Counted from the stretch's first letter, positions 8,707-17,481 are shown. The stretch: DNA of 64,000 nucleotides from Flavobacterium sediminilitoris (GCF_023008245.1 NZ_CP090145.1:3849693-3913692); one strand, 5' to 3'. Notes: generated by a model from the sequence alone, not told the origin. Numbers and translations: made by a program.

Positions 8707-9612
8707 TTAAATCCATTCCAGATTTTCTGTATACTTTTCAGGAAAATAAGTTAAGTATTGAACTAGTCTAGGTTTTTTACCATAATTAGGAGTAGCACAA
8801 TGTGGCAAAGCTTGATGCCAAATAATAAAATCTCCGGCTTTTCCGGTTATGGGAATAGGTACTAATGTTTTTAAAGCTACTTCTCTTGGATTATCTGTCG
8901 GTGAAAGGGATTGCATCCAATTTTCAATGTGATGATGAAAACCAGGCACACAATGAAAAGCGCCCTCATTGTCATTGCAATCTGATAAGTACAATAATCC
9001 TTGTAAACGGAAAGGAATAGGTTGTTTTAAACTTACATCCCAATGTAATTTACTTCCCAAAAAGCTATAATCTGTTGTGATTGGTGGATTGAAACTGACT
9101 TTGTCTATCGTTTTATAAATTTCATTCGTTCCATACAATTGTTCGTATGCCTTTTGAATTTTTAGAGAGGCACGGTTTTTTTCTAAGGTTGGATGATTAA
9201 AAAAGTTAACCATCAATCCTTTTTGTTCTGTATGGGTTTTATACCAAGTTGTAGCATCTTCTGGATTTTTTTCTAAAAATTGCCAAATTGCCTTTTGTGT
9301 TTTCAAACAATCCTCTTCAGAAATTGCATTTTTCACTACCACATATCCATTGGTTTCCCAAAAATCCAAATCTTCTTTTGTAAGAACATCTGCTATTGCA
9401 TCGGTTTTCGTTTTTACTTTTTTTTCTTTCTGTTGAATCCAATTTTTGAATTCTATAGGAGTTGGTTTTTCTTCATGAAGATATCGCAAGGTTTCTTCCA
9501 TACTTATTCCTAATTGATACAAATGTGCTGTTTCTTGATCCCAAGTGGTTTCGATAGTTGTACTATTGTTTCTTACTCTGTTCCAAAAATTTTCTATTAC
9601 TTGTGCATCCAT
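8707..9612 (-). CDS. Phytanoyl-CoA dioxygenase (PhyH) family protein
   Basis: This 301-residue Fe(II)/2-oxoglutarate-dependent dioxygenase fits the PhyH family. The N-terminal 80 residues are helical. The oxygenase core then starts with FWETNGYVVVKNAISEEDC (about 84-102). The iron-binding HxD is in SKLHWDVSL (about 184-192). The distal His and the 2-oxoglutarate-binding Arg lie in HCATPNYGKKPRLVQYL. LLYLSDCNDNEGAFHCVPGFH is typical of the family. The substrate is unknown; bacterial members hydroxylate small molecules such as amino acids or lipids. A promoter with both boxes lies just upstream (9635-9665), so it is probably monocistronic. It could serve the peptide genes downstream, but that is speculation. 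Confidence 0.85.
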   Translation of the reverse strand: MDAQVIENFWNRVRNNSTTIETTWDQETAHLYQLGISMEETLRYLHEEKPTPIEFKNWIQQKEKKVKTKTDAIADVLTKEDLDFWETNGYVVVKNAISEEDCLKTQKAIWQFLEKNPEDATTWYKTHTEQKGLMVNFFNHPTLEKNRASLKIQKAYEQLYGTNEIYKTIDKVSFNPPITTDYSFLGSKLHWDVSLKQPIPFRLQGLLYLSDCNDNEGAFHCVPGFHHHIENWMQSLSPTDNPREVALKTLVPIPITGKAGDFIIWHQALPHCATPNYGKKPRLVQYLTYFPEKYTENLEWI

Positions 9613-9634
9613 ATTAAAAATGAGTCGTTGGTAT

Positions 9635-9665
9635 CAAATGTAACTGAATTTTATTTTTTTACAAA
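9635..9665 (-). promoter_or_regulatory. Promoter of the PhyH-family gene
   Basis: On the minus strand TTTG (9662-9665) is followed after 19 bases by TACATTTG (9635-9642), matching the Bacteroidetes -33/-7 pattern. The start codon at 9612 lies about 23 bases downstream of the -7 box. Confidence 0.6.
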
Positions 9666-9693
9666 AAAAGGATGCCTTTTAGCACCCTTTCTT
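9663..9693 (-). terminator. Intrinsic terminator overlapping the end of the TPR gene
   Basis: On the minus strand AAAGGGTGC, a short loop containing the TAA stop, and GCATCCTTTTTTT form a stem with one G-U pair followed by seven T. It shares bases with the -33 box of the next gene. Confidence 0.6.
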
Positions 9694-10218
9694 TTTCTTG
9701 TTTTTCTTGGATTTCGTTTCTTTTTCCTTTTTAGGTTTTAGAAGTTCCAATTTTCCTTTGATCCTTGCTTTGGTATCATCTAAATAATAATTGTATTCAT
9801 TATTAACAACTGCTAACTTCATTTCTTTTAAAAGTTGTTTGGCTTCTTTAAATTCTTTTTTAATTTCTAGAAGTTGGATTTTCTTCATCAAAATCTCTAC
9901 TTTGTTGATTCCTTTAATTGTTAAAGCAAAGTCGATTAACTTTTCTGCTTCTTCAAAATCTTCATTGGCTAACAAAGTTTGAATGTAATAAGGATACACT
10001 TCAATAGCATTGATGTTGATTCCTAACGCTTGTTGGAAATAATTTTTTGCTTCTTCATAATTGAATAATTGCTCGGCTTGTATTCTTGCATACAAACACA
10101 AAGCTGTGGTATTCTTATCGTCATACGACAAAGCATAATCTAAGGATTCTATGGTTTCTTCCAAACAATATGGATAATTATCCATGGCTTGAAACAAGTA
10201 TTTATCTATTGATTTCAT
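9679..10218 (-). CDS. Tetratricopeptide-repeat protein with lysine-rich tail
   Basis: This 179-residue protein has no signal peptide. Helical repeats of about 34 residues fit a TPR fold, for example ALCLYARIQAEQLFNYEEAKNYFQQAL and a second unit containing LLANEDFEEAEKLIDFAL. The last 20 residues are almost all lysine and glutamate (KPKKEKETKSKKNKKKKGC), a basic tail that may bind nucleic acid or ribosomes. It sits downstream of the prfH cluster on the same strand but is separated by 93 bases that include a small GCTCC/GGAGC palindrome, so co-transcription is uncertain. Role unknown; TPR proteins generally act as binding scaffolds. Confidence 0.8.
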   Translation of the reverse strand: MKSIDKYLFQAMDNYPYCLEETIESLDYALSYDDKNTTALCLYARIQAEQLFNYEEAKNYFQQALGININAIEVYPYYIQTLLANEDFEEAEKLIDFALTIKGINKVEILMKKIQLLEIKKEFKEAKQLLKEMKLAVVNNEYNYYLDDTKARIKGKLELLKPKKEKETKSKKNKKKKGC

Positions 10219-10311
10219 ATTTTTATAAATATTACGCTCCTCTGGAGCTACTTACTTTAATTTATTCTATTTTTTATTTGTGTAAACAAAAAAGTGCTAC
10301 TCATTATAATC

Positions 10312-10980
10312 TTATTTTTTAAATTTTAAACGTTCTTTTTTGTAGCTTTTAACTACTTTTTGTTTTTTAAAATCAGAACCTTGAAACACTCTTATAGGAT
10401 TGCCTCTTTCAATTTGCATTTGGTTTGTCCAAGTGTTTTGCTCTTGGTTTTTATACTGATTCAAATTGTTTGTTTCAATCTTTTGCTTTAAGCGTTCGGT
10501 TGCTAGCTTTTTGTTTTGGTGTTGTGAACGGGAATCCATAGCAACAACTGCAATGCCTGTTGGAATATGAGTGGCTCTAATTGCCGAACTTACTTTATTC
10601 ACATGTTGGCCACCAGCTCCTGAACTTCGCATAGCTTGGTATTGGACATCTTTTTCATGGAATTTAGTTTCACTTGATTGTTCTATTTCAAAAATTCCGA
10701 TGAACCAATTTTTTCGTTGGTGAAATTTTCGAAACGTACTTTTTCCAATCCATTGAATGGTGCCTAGCCAAGACGTTACAAAATCGTTTGCTTTTTTGCC
10801 TTCTATTTGAATAATTGCTGTTTCTACGGTTCCGTTTTCGCTACCTGCTTCTCTTTGCAATACGGTTGCTTTTACTTGTAACTCGTTTGCTTCTTCCAAC
10901 ACTTTTTTAAGCACTTGCCCCACAACCCAAGTACATTCTGCTGGCCCTCTTCCTGAGGTTATTTGTATTATTTTTTCCAT
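10312..10980 (-). CDS. prfH: Peptide chain release factor H-like protein
   Basis: This 222-residue protein has the catalytic GGQ loop of class I release factors ([22 protein letters not shown] at 123-125) and the downstream [10 protein letters not shown] segment. It lacks the stop-codon-recognition domain of RF1/RF2, as expected for RF-H. PrfH is known to act with a special RtcB ligase on ribosomes cut in the decoding centre: it releases the stalled peptide so that the rRNA can be resealed. Here the partner rtcB is 750 bases upstream. The start overlaps the end of the zinc-ribbon gene by 13 bases, which suggests translational coupling. The N-terminus ([20 protein letters not shown]) also fits RF-H. 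Confidence 0.88.
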   Translation of the reverse strand: MEKIIQITSGRGPAECTWVVGQVLKKVLEEANELQVKATVLQREAGSENGTVETAIIQIEGKKANDFVTSWLGTIQWIGKSTFRKFHQRKNWFIGIFEIEQSSETKFHEKDVQYQAMRSSGAGGQHVNKVSSAIRATHIPTGIAVVAMDSRSQHQNKKLATERLKQKIETNNLNQYKNQEQNTWTNQMQIERGNPIRVFQGSDFKKQKVVKSYKKERLKFKK

Positions 10981-11573
10981 TTTTCAATACTTTTTAAGAG
11001 CTTCTCTCTATTTTTTGCAGACTTTACAAATTGAGGCAATCTTGAAACCAATGTTTTATTAAAACTTCCTTCATTACTTCTTTCTCGTAAATCTGCTCTT
11101 ATGTAACGCTCTAAATACTCGATGTGATCCCTATTATAGGCCCAAAAAATAGCGTTATCAAATTGTTTTTGATACCATAATTCACAGTTAAAGTAAGATT
11201 CCCTTTGTTTGTTCAGATCAGCATTAAAACCATAAGTAATCTCCTCAATTTTTGGTTTGAAATCTTTCTGTTCCATACAAATTGGACATTTTAAATTTAT
11301 TTTCTCTGGTTTTTCATTCAAAATCTGAGATTCATACTTGATTTTATCTTCATTGTTACAGCAAAAAGTATCCACTATTGCTTTAAACTTCTTCATTTGA
11401 CCTTTTTGAGCAAAATAGCAGTGTTTACATTCTAAAATTCGTGTATCTCTATACAAATATTTTGATTCGTATGTTCTTTTAATCACTGCTTTTGCCTCAC
11501 ATTTAGGGCATTTCACATCAATACTATCTGCAAAACTTCCTAACCATTTATTTTCATCTTGAAACCTTTCCAT
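10968..11573 (-). CDS. Zinc-ribbon protein between rtcB and prfH, function unknown
   Basis: This 201-residue protein has two likely zinc sites: CPKC (about 21-24) with CKHC (about 49-52), and FCC (about 70-72) with CPIC (about 95-98). The C-terminal half is helical and basic ([30 protein letters not shown]) with aromatic residues ([25 protein letters not shown] split over two helices). I do not recognise a named family. It overlaps prfH by 13 bases and lies 156 bases after rtcB on the same strand, so it probably belongs to the same repair module. It could recognise damaged RNA or the ribosome. This is inferred from position and the basic, zinc-binding character only. Confidence 0.75.
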   Translation of the reverse strand: MERFQDENKWLGSFADSIDVKCPKCEAKAVIKRTYESKYLYRDTRILECKHCYFAQKGQMKKFKAIVDTFCCNNEDKIKYESQILNEKPEKINLKCPICMEQKDFKPKIEEITYGFNADLNKQRESYFNCELWYQKQFDNAIFWAYNRDHIEYLERYIRADLRERSNEGSFNKTLVSRLPQFVKSAKNREKLLKSIEKWKK

Positions 11574-11610
11574 ACTTTTTCTTTTTACAAAAAATCCAAT
11601 AGTTTCCTAG

Positions 11611-11672
11611 CTAGCCCCGATTGTAGCAAATAGCTCCCGATTACATCGGGACTACTTCGTAAAGCGGGAAAA
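11611..11672 (+). repeat. Interspersed repeat, copy A (with hairpin)
   Basis: It starts TAGCCCCGATTGTAGC and ends AAAGCGGGAA, the same conserved ends as copies at 23631-23708 and 32154-32226. The interior has a CCCGAT-TAC-ATCGGG hairpin (11636-11650). It sits between rtcB and the zinc-ribbon gene and may attenuate or process the shared transcript. Confidence 0.65.
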
Positions 11673-11729
11673 TGGTTGGCTGAAAATGCCCAAGCCATTC
11701 GCTCCTAGAAAAACAATTTTCCTTTTTTA

Positions 11730-13121
11730 TTATCGGTCCATTCGCACTATTTTAGGAGTGAATGTTCCTAAGACATCTACTAATTCGGTTTGCAAAGCCA
11801 TTACTTTGTTGATGTCTTTGTAAGCCATAGGTGCTTCGTCGATGCTTCCTCCTATTAATGTTACTTCATTATCAGCCAAGACTTTTTTAATCTGACTTTG
11901 CGTGAAACTCGTTTTACATTTCGCTCTTGAAAACAAACGTCCAGCTCCATGTGAAGCAGAATTGAGACTTTCTTCGTTGCCTTTTCCCATCACTATAAAT
12001 CCTGGAGCTGTCATAGAACCTGGAATGATTCCCAAAACCCCTTTTTGGGCTGGTGTCGCTCCTTTTCTATGCACAATGCATTCTTTGCCATCCACTTGTT
12101 CTTTCCAAGCAAAATTGTGGTGATTTTCTATTGTAACCACTACTCTTTTGCCTAAAGCTTTAGCAATTCTACGGTGAATGTCATCGTGACAAGCCTTTGC
12201 ATAATCTCCTGCTAAATTCATGGCTAGCCAGTATTCTTGTCCGTCGTGTGTGTTCAAATCGAGCCATGCTAGATGTTGGACATTCTTAGGCAACGGACAT
12301 TGTTTTGTTGCCAAATAGGTGTAATGTTTCGCAATATTAGCCCCTAAACCTCTGGAACCACTGTGTGATAACACTGCCAAATATTCTTTGGGCTCTAGTT
12401 TCCATTCTGGTAACGGGTTGTCTAATTTTACGATACCAAATTCCACAAAGTGATTGCCTCCTCCTGACGAACCTAATTGTTTGTAAGCTTTGTCCTTTAA
12501 TCTTTTCAGCAAAGGAATAGTATCAAATTCGTTGCGATAGAAAACATCATGATCCGCTTTTGTTTTGTGCGTTTCGGTCATACCAAATTTGGTATTGTCT
12601 TTTAAAATCGCTTGCAATTGATGGTCTTTTCCTTTTAAAAAAGAAGCAGGTAAATCGAAAATCGACAAACTCATTCTGCACCCTATATCAACTCCAACTC
12701 CGTAAGGAATCACTGCGTTTTCAGTGGCTAAAACGCCACCTATTGGCAATCCGTAACCTGAATGTGCGTCTGGCATTAATGCTCCTTTGACTGCGACTGG
12801 TAATTTTAAGGAATCGTACAATTGAAACTTGGCTTGTTCGTCGATTTCGTTTTCTCCAAAAATTGAAAATGGAGCTCTTGTGTTTCTCAACTGGTTGAAT
12901 TTCACTTGCACTGGATTGACTAATCCTTCTGCAACTTTCCCCCAAGTGCCGTGCATTTTAAAATTTTCTGGATGCAACAACACTTCTTTGGCTTCGTTTA
13001 AAATACTTTCCTTTTTTTCTCTTTTTCTGTATCTATTAATTTGCCCTAAAGCAATATTGATTGAATTGTTCTTTGGGAAACCCAATTTGATTAGGTCTTT
13101 CCCAGATAATTTATTTCCCAT
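11730..13121 (-). CDS. rtcB: RtcB-family RNA ligase
   Basis: This 463-residue RtcB protein joins RNA 2',3'-cyclic phosphate (or 3'-phosphate) and 5'-OH ends with GTP and Mn2+. Family motifs are clear: the metal-binding cysteine in GVGVDIGCRMS, SSGGGNHFVEFG, LSHSGSRGLG, IENHHNFAW and the C-terminal SIDEAPMAYKDI. The histidine of the active-site segment HGAGRLFSR is where GMP is attached in known RtcB enzymes. The N-terminal 55 residues (GKDLIKLGFPKNNSINIALG) are a small helical extension of the kind seen in RtcB partners of PrfH. GC content looks higher than in flanking genes. It heads the cluster rtcB, zinc-ribbon, prfH. A repair role for cut tRNA or rRNA is inferred from this pairing. Confidence 0.93.
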   Translation of the reverse strand: MGNKLSGKDLIKLGFPKNNSINIALGQINRYRKREKKESILNEAKEVLLHPENFKMHGTWGKVAEGLVNPVQVKFNQLRNTRAPFSIFGENEIDEQAKFQLYDSLKLPVAVKGALMPDAHSGYGLPIGGVLATENAVIPYGVGVDIGCRMSLSIFDLPASFLKGKDHQLQAILKDNTKFGMTETHKTKADHDVFYRNEFDTIPLLKRLKDKAYKQLGSSGGGNHFVEFGIVKLDNPLPEWKLEPKEYLAVLSHSGSRGLGANIAKHYTYLATKQCPLPKNVQHLAWLDLNTHDGQEYWLAMNLAGDYAKACHDDIHRRIAKALGKRVVVTIENHHNFAWKEQVDGKECIVHRKGATPAQKGVLGIIPGSMTAPGFIVMGKGNEESLNSASHGAGRLFSRAKCKTSFTQSQIKKVLADNEVTLIGGSIDEAPMAYKDINKVMALQTELVDVLGTFTPKIVRMDR

Positions 13122-13385
13122 GAAATTTTTAATTATTGTATAACTAAGTACCTAAGTATTGTTCTTAAATCTATTCCTTAAAGTATCTCTACGATTTAGC
13201 GAGATACATTCGTAACAGAAAGATTTGAGTGATTCAAAACCTATTCTCGATACACTTTTTCTTCGAAAAAGTACTCGAATTGACGATTTTGAATACAGCA
13301 CAATGCATTAGGTAAAATCAGCATCCTCTTAAAAAAGACGATGTAAAAGTTCGTGTATCGGGAATTTCTGAAGGGTCTAGAATTA
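13122..13385. other. Non-coding stretch upstream of rtcB
   Basis: This stretch has no convincing gene. It contains a small imperfect palindrome at about 13247-13295 (CTCGATACACTTTTTCTTCG / CGAAAAAGTACTCGA) of a type that looks like a dispersed flavobacterial repeat, but I see no second copy in this window. Confidence 0.4.
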
Positions 13386-13419
13386 AAAAAGCCCGAATCT
13401 AATTAGCTTCGGGCTTTTT
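13386..13419. terminator. Bidirectional intrinsic terminator
   Basis: AAAAAGCCCGAA (13386-13397) and TTCGGGCTTTTT (13408-13419) form a perfect 12-base stem with a 10-base loop and A/T runs on both sides. It lies directly after the small ORF at 13442 on the minus strand. Confidence 0.85.
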
Positions 13420-13441
13420 CATATATTCTTAACTGAATTTT

Positions 13442-13525
13442 CTATGAATGAAATAAGCCACGAAGAAAAGCGTCACCAGTATCTACTGATGTGTTGCTTT
13501 GGAAGTATGATGTAAATAATGTCAT
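13442..13525 (-). CDS. Candidate 27-residue small protein or leader ORF
   Basis: On the minus strand an ATG at 13525 opens a 27-codon ORF (begins MTLFTSYFQSNTSVD, ends LRGLFHS, TAG at 13442-13444). It is bounded by a -7 box (TAAATTTG, 13593-13600) about 68 bases upstream and by a strong terminator 23 bases downstream, so a transcript of roughly 200 bases is likely. The codons look non-random and the ATG follows an A-rich run (AAACGAAGAAAAA). I do not recognise the peptide. The locus could equally be a small regulatory RNA. Divergent bshC starts 180 bases away on the other strand. Confidence 0.45.
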   Translation of the reverse strand: MTLFTSYFQSNTSVDTGDAFLRGLFHS

Positions 13526-13592
13526 TTTTTCTTCGTTTTTAAAATTGTTATTTTTTCTGAGGACAAATTTTTGTAATTATTTTTTACATTTC

Positions 13593-13600
13593 CAAATTTA
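13593..13600 (-). promoter_or_regulatory. -7 promoter element of the candidate small transcript
   Basis: On the minus strand this reads TAAATTTG, matching TAnnTTTG. No clear -33 TTG is visible. The expected transcript runs to the terminator at 13386-13419. Confidence 0.4.
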
Positions 13601-13704
13601 TTTTCAAAAAAATATTTTTTAGTTGTTTAAAAACTATATTAAGTGAATGTTAAAGCTTTTACTCACTTGTTTTAATTTCTCTATTTTTACAAAAATTTTA
13701 ACCT

Positions 13705-15294
13705 ATGCCAACCGACTGTATCAGCTATCAAAATTCAGGATATTTTTCTAACTTAATGGTGGATTATTTAAACGAAAAAGAGGAGCTGAAACAACTGTAC
13801 AATCGTTTTCCAAAGTTGGAGAATTTTAAAGCACAACTTACTGAAAAACAAGCTAATTTTCCTTTTGAAAATAGAAAAATCTTAGTTTCTGCATTAGAAA
13901 AACAATATGAGAATTTTGAGGTTTCTGAAAGTACTTTAAATCATATTCAACTTCTAAATAATTCCAATACATTTACCATTACAACTGGTCACCAATTGAA
14001 TATATTTACTGGTCCGTTGTACTTTTTATATAAGATTATTTCTACTATAAATTTGTGTAAAGAATTACAGAAAAAATATCCAGAAAATAATTTTATACCC
14101 ATTTATTGGATGGCCACTGAGGATCATGATTTTGAAGAAATCAATTATTTTAACCTAAATGAAAAGAAAATTCAATGGAAAAAAGACAGTTTTGGACCTG
14201 TTGGACGGTTGTCAACGGAAGGTTTAGATGTTGTTTTTGAGGAATTTTCGAAAGCCATTGGGATTAGTGATAATGCCAATTATTTAAAAGAGTTATTCCA
14301 AAAAGCCTATTTAGAACATTCGAATTTGGCCGATGCTACTCGTTATTTGGCAAACGAATTGTTTAAAAATGAAGGTTTGGTTATTATAGATGGTGATTAT
14401 AAAAATTTAAAACAGCTTTTTGTTCCTTATGTAAAGGAAGAATTGTTACATCAAACCTCAAGTGAAGAAGTTTTAAAAACCAATGAACATTTAGCCGATT
14501 ATAAAATTCAGGTCAATCCTAGAGAAATTAACTTGTTTTATATTGAAGATGATTTGAGAGAAAGAATCGTCTTTGAAAACAAGCAATACAGTGTTTTGAA
14601 TACCAAAATGACTTTTTCGGAAACAGAAATTCTTGCTGAATTAGAAAATCATCCTGAAAAATTTAGTCCGAATGTGATTTTGAGACCTTTGTATCAAGAA
14701 GTGATTTTACCTAATTTGTGTTATATTGGTGGTGGTGGTGAATTGGCTTATTGGTTGGAATTACAATCTAATTTTGAAGCGAATAAAATTACTTTTCCAA
14801 TGCTTTTATTGCGAAATTCGGTTCTATTAACTACTGAAAAACAAGCTCAAAAAGCAGATAAATTAGACTTAAGTTGGGCAGATTTATTTAGTACTCAAAA
14901 TGATTTGATTACGAATAAAACCAAAGCCTTATCTCAATTTACCATTGATTTTTCAGAACAAAAAGCCCATTTACAACAACAATTTATTGGTTTAAGAGAA
15001 ATGGCAAAGCAAACCGACAAATCCTTTATAGGAGCTGTGGAAGCACAAGAGAAAAAGCAACTAAAAGGTTTAGAAAATTTAGAAAAACGCTTACTAAAAG
15101 CAGAAAAAAGAGTGTTAGCAGAAAAACTAGAACGCATGACGGCTTTGCAAAATGAGTTGTTTCCTGGAAAAAGTTTACAAGAACGAAAAATTAATTTTGC
15201 TGTGTTTTATGCTGAATTTGGGTCTACTTTAATTGAAAAGCTGTTGGAAGAATTAAAACCTTTGGAGCAGGAATTTAGTGTGGTAGTTTTGTGA
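13705..15294 (+). CDS. bshC: Bacillithiol biosynthesis cysteine-adding enzyme BshC
   Basis: This 529-residue protein matches BshC over its length, which is normal for the family. Recognisable segments are TGHQLNIFTGPLYFLYKI (about 93-110), PIYWMATEDHDFEEINYF (about 133-150), the glycine-rich IGGGGELAYWLEL and the C-terminal coiled-coil region with many Lys/Glu residues ending RKINFAVFYAEFG. In bacillithiol synthesis BshC adds cysteine to the glucosaminyl-malate intermediate in the cytoplasm; the product is the main low-molecular-weight thiol of many Bacteroidetes. bshA and bshB are not in the window. The gene seems to be transcribed alone or with the hypothetical gene 38 bases downstream. Confidence 0.93.
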   Translation: MPTDCISYQNSGYFSNLMVDYLNEKEELKQLYNRFPKLENFKAQLTEKQANFPFENRKILVSALEKQYENFEVSESTLNHIQLLNNSNTFTITTGHQLNIFTGPLYFLYKIISTINLCKELQKKYPENNFIPIYWMATEDHDFEEINYFNLNEKKIQWKKDSFGPVGRLSTEGLDVVFEEFSKAIGISDNANYLKELFQKAYLEHSNLADATRYLANELFKNEGLVIIDGDYKNLKQLFVPYVKEELLHQTSSEEVLKTNEHLADYKIQVNPREINLFYIEDDLRERIVFENKQYSVLNTKMTFSETEILAELENHPEKFSPNVILRPLYQEVILPNLCYIGGGGELAYWLELQSNFEANKITFPMLLLRNSVLLTTEKQAQKADKLDLSWADLFSTQNDLITNKTKALSQFTIDFSEQKAHLQQQFIGLREMAKQTDKSFIGAVEAQEKKQLKGLENLEKRLLKAEKRVLAEKLERMTALQNELFPGKSLQERKINFAVFYAEFGSTLIEKLLEELKPLEQEFSVVVL

Positions 15295-15332
15295 GAATAA
15301 ATTTCCTATATTAGTTTTTATTAAATAAACAT

Positions 15333-15830
15333 ATGAGTATAGAACATCACCCAAAGTTTGACGATTCAGGATTCTATAAAATAAATGATAATCATTTAAT
15401 GGTATTTTTGCATTCTGACGGATTTACCGAAAGACTGTTGGGTGTTGATATTTTCATAACTAAATTTTATGAAGTAGAAATTTATTTAAGATCTTTTAAA
15501 AAAGGAAACAATTATGGAGATTTTAGATATGAAAACCATACTGTTAAGCTTCCAAATGAAGTATTTAATTTTCTTAAAAAAATTAATCAACTTGAAAAGT
15601 TAGAGTTTGGATATAATAAAATTGATAAAAGTTTTATGGAAGATTGTCAAAGACAAGAGATTTTATTTAATCATAGCGGAAAAACAATTGGCTTTTTTAT
15701 TAGTGGAGGAATGACTCTTAAAATAGACGATTTTGAAACTGATTTTGGTCAAAGCTTTTATGCTTTTTATAAATTCTTGGACAATTGGAAGGAAAAAATT
15801 TATATCAATTTTAATGAAAATCACACTTAA
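15333..15830 (+). CDS. Hypothetical protein, cytoplasmic
   Basis: This 165-residue acidic protein has no signal peptide or membrane segment. It has mixed alpha/beta character, with aromatic-rich segments (FDDSGFYKINDNHLMVFLHS, FYAFYKFLDNWKEKIY). I do not recognise the family. It starts 38 bases after bshC on the same strand and may be co-transcribed with it. The segment LPNEVFNFLKKINQLEKLEFGY looks like a helix of a small binding domain. Nothing in the sequence points to an enzymatic residue set. Confidence 0.6.
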   Translation: MSIEHHPKFDDSGFYKINDNHLMVFLHSDGFTERLLGVDIFITKFYEVEIYLRSFKKGNNYGDFRYENHTVKLPNEVFNFLKKINQLEKLEFGYNKIDKSFMEDCQRQEILFNHSGKTIGFFISGGMTLKIDDFETDFGQSFYAFYKFLDNWKEKIYINFNENHT

Positions 15831-15958
15831 TATCTAAAAAACACAAGTCCAAACCTATATCCTAAAATCTTTGCAAATTTTATTTATATATTTATAAATC
15901 CCTTAAAGAAGAAAACTAATTATACATAAAATAGCATTGGGAAGTCGTCAAAAAAAAC

Positions 15959-16420
15959 ATGAGAAAAAAAGAAAATAATATAAAATTTTATACACTTATT
16001 TTTAGTGTATTAGCTTTATTACTTCAAAGTTGTTTTTTAGATTGCTCATATCATGAAAAAATTGAGTTTGATAACATCAATAAAAGCATAAAAGTACTTT
16101 CAGATAATTATTGTATTATTTCCTTAAGATTAACCGAATACGAGCCTATGGAAGGATACATCAGAGAAATTAAAAACAATAATTTTAAAATTGATTTCGA
16201 TTTAAATGAAACAGTGAAAAATGTTAATTTGTCAGTTCTCCTTAATTCTAAAGAAAATGATTCAATACTAACACTTTTAGATGAAAAATATATCGCATTC
16301 GATTTAGTTTTACATGTGATTGAACCAAAATCACATTCCGAAGAAATAAAACATATCCATTTTGTAAGTGAACAAGTTGAAAAAGGAGAAAAAGTATTTG
16401 AAAGTGAGGGTTGTAAGTAA
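15959..16420 (+). CDS. Putative lipoprotein, function unknown
   Basis: This 153-residue protein has a signal sequence ending in a lipobox (SVLALLLQSC, Cys at about 25). It is probably a lipoprotein of the cell envelope. The rest is beta-rich and acidic, with a possible Ig-like fold (IVSL-type strands around SLRLTEYEPMEGYIREI). A second cysteine pair (FLDCSY and the final EGCK) may form a disulfide. I do not recognise a family. It stands alone, 128 bases after the previous gene. Confidence 0.6.
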   Translation: MRKKENNIKFYTLIFSVLALLLQSCFLDCSYHEKIEFDNINKSIKVLSDNYCIISLRLTEYEPMEGYIREIKNNNFKIDFDLNETVKNVNLSVLLNSKENDSILTLLDEKYIAFDLVLHVIEPKSHSEEIKHIHFVSEQVEKGEKVFESEGCK

Positions 16421-16559
16421 GAAAAACTCTTGTAACAATCTTTTTCAGTTATTGCTAAACTTAATTAAATCTAAAATTCTCTCTAATAGTTTTAATATTC
16501 TAATCTAATTAAAATCTTTTAAGCAAAAATCTAATCCAATCATTTTGTAATTTTAGAAC

Positions 16560-17411
16560 ATGAAACAACAACTTCCTCCCCTAATAAACGCAACCGAACT
16601 CCTAACCTTACACCACACCTCATCTATCATATTAATAGATGCAAGTAACGGTAAAAACGCTTATGACAATTATTTAAAAAGTCATCTTCAAGGGGCTTTG
16701 TTTGTCGATTTGAATACGCAATTGGCAGACATAAAAGAAGATGTGGCTGTTGGTGGCCGTCATCCTTTGCCTACTCTAGAACAGTTTTCTAAAGTTCTTT
16801 CTGATTTAGGCATTACTCCTGAAAGTCATGTAGTTGTTTATGATGATAAAAATGGAGCAAATGCTTCGGCTCGTTTTTGGTGGATGATGAAAGCGGTTGG
16901 TCATGAAAAAGTACAGGTTTTAAATGGAGGAAAAAGTACTGCAGAAGCTGTTGGATTTCCATTAGCAAAAGGAATTGAAAAGGCAGAAAAAGTGGGACTT
17001 TATCCTGTCACGAATTGGCAATTACCTCAAGTTACATTGAATGAAGTAGAAAAAGCTTCACAAAGTGAAAGCCATATTATTATCGACGTAAGAGAAACGG
17101 CTCGTTACAAAGGTCATGTAGAACCTTTGGATTTAATTGCTGGTCATATTCCGAATGCTGTGAATGTGCCTTTTTCTACTAATTTGGATGAAAACGGTTT
17201 GTTTTTATCTCCTTCCCTGTTAAAAGAAAAATACGAAACGGTTTTTAAAGATATTCCTATTGAAAATCGGATTGTGCATTGTGGTTCTGGTGTTACGGCT
17301 TGTCATACCCTTTTAGCTATTGCAAGTGCTGGTTTAGATATTCCAAAGTTATATGTGGGTTCGTGGAGTGAATGGTCGAGAAATGAGAAGGAAATTGTGA
17401 CTGAGGAATAG
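16560..17411 (+). CDS. Two-domain sulfurtransferase (rhodanese / mercaptopyruvate type)
   Basis: This 283-residue protein has two rhodanese domains. The N-terminal inactive one (about 1-140) includes VAVGGRHPLPTLEQFSKVLS and VVVYDDKNGANASARFWWMM. The catalytic one (about 160-280) includes IIDVRETARYKGHVEPLDLIAGHIPNA split over two strands, and the active-site loop VHCGSGVTACHT, whose first cysteine carries the persulfide. The CGSGVTA loop is the form seen in bacterial mercaptopyruvate-type enzymes such as SseA. It probably moves sulfur from 3-mercaptopyruvate or thiosulfate to acceptors in the cytoplasm. No signal peptide is seen. A convergent terminator lies 32 bases after the stop. Confidence 0.88.
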   Translation: MKQQLPPLINATELLTLHHTSSIILIDASNGKNAYDNYLKSHLQGALFVDLNTQLADIKEDVAVGGRHPLPTLEQFSKVLSDLGITPESHVVVYDDKNGANASARFWWMMKAVGHEKVQVLNGGKSTAEAVGFPLAKGIEKAEKVGLYPVTNWQLPQVTLNEVEKASQSESHIIIDVRETARYKGHVEPLDLIAGHIPNAVNVPFSTNLDENGLFLSPSLLKEKYETVFKDIPIENRIVHCGSGVTACHTLLAIASAGLDIPKLYVGSWSEWSRNEKEIVTEE

Positions 17412-17442
17412 ATTTATTTGTCTTTATTAACTAAAATTTCAT

Positions 17443-17481
17443 AAAAAAACCTGATTCAAAACAATTTTAAATCAGGCTCTT
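17443..17481. terminator. Intrinsic terminator between convergent genes
   Basis: CCTGATT (17450-17456) pairs with AATCAGG (17470-17476), flanked by A7 on one side and a T-rich tract on the other. It serves the sulfurtransferase gene and the DUF4494 gene. Confidence 0.65.

Noticed and set aside
10219..10311. Small palindrome GCTCC-TCT-GGAGC as a terminator or repeat
   Set aside because: The stem is only five pairs, there is no T-run directly after it, and I found no second copy in the window.
13250..13402. Plus-strand open stretch ending in a Lys/Arg/Val-rich tail (DDVKVRVSGISEGSRIKKA) before the terminator
   Set aside because: It has no start codon (a TAA lies just upstream), runs into the terminator stem and matches no family that I know; it may be chance or a very old relic.
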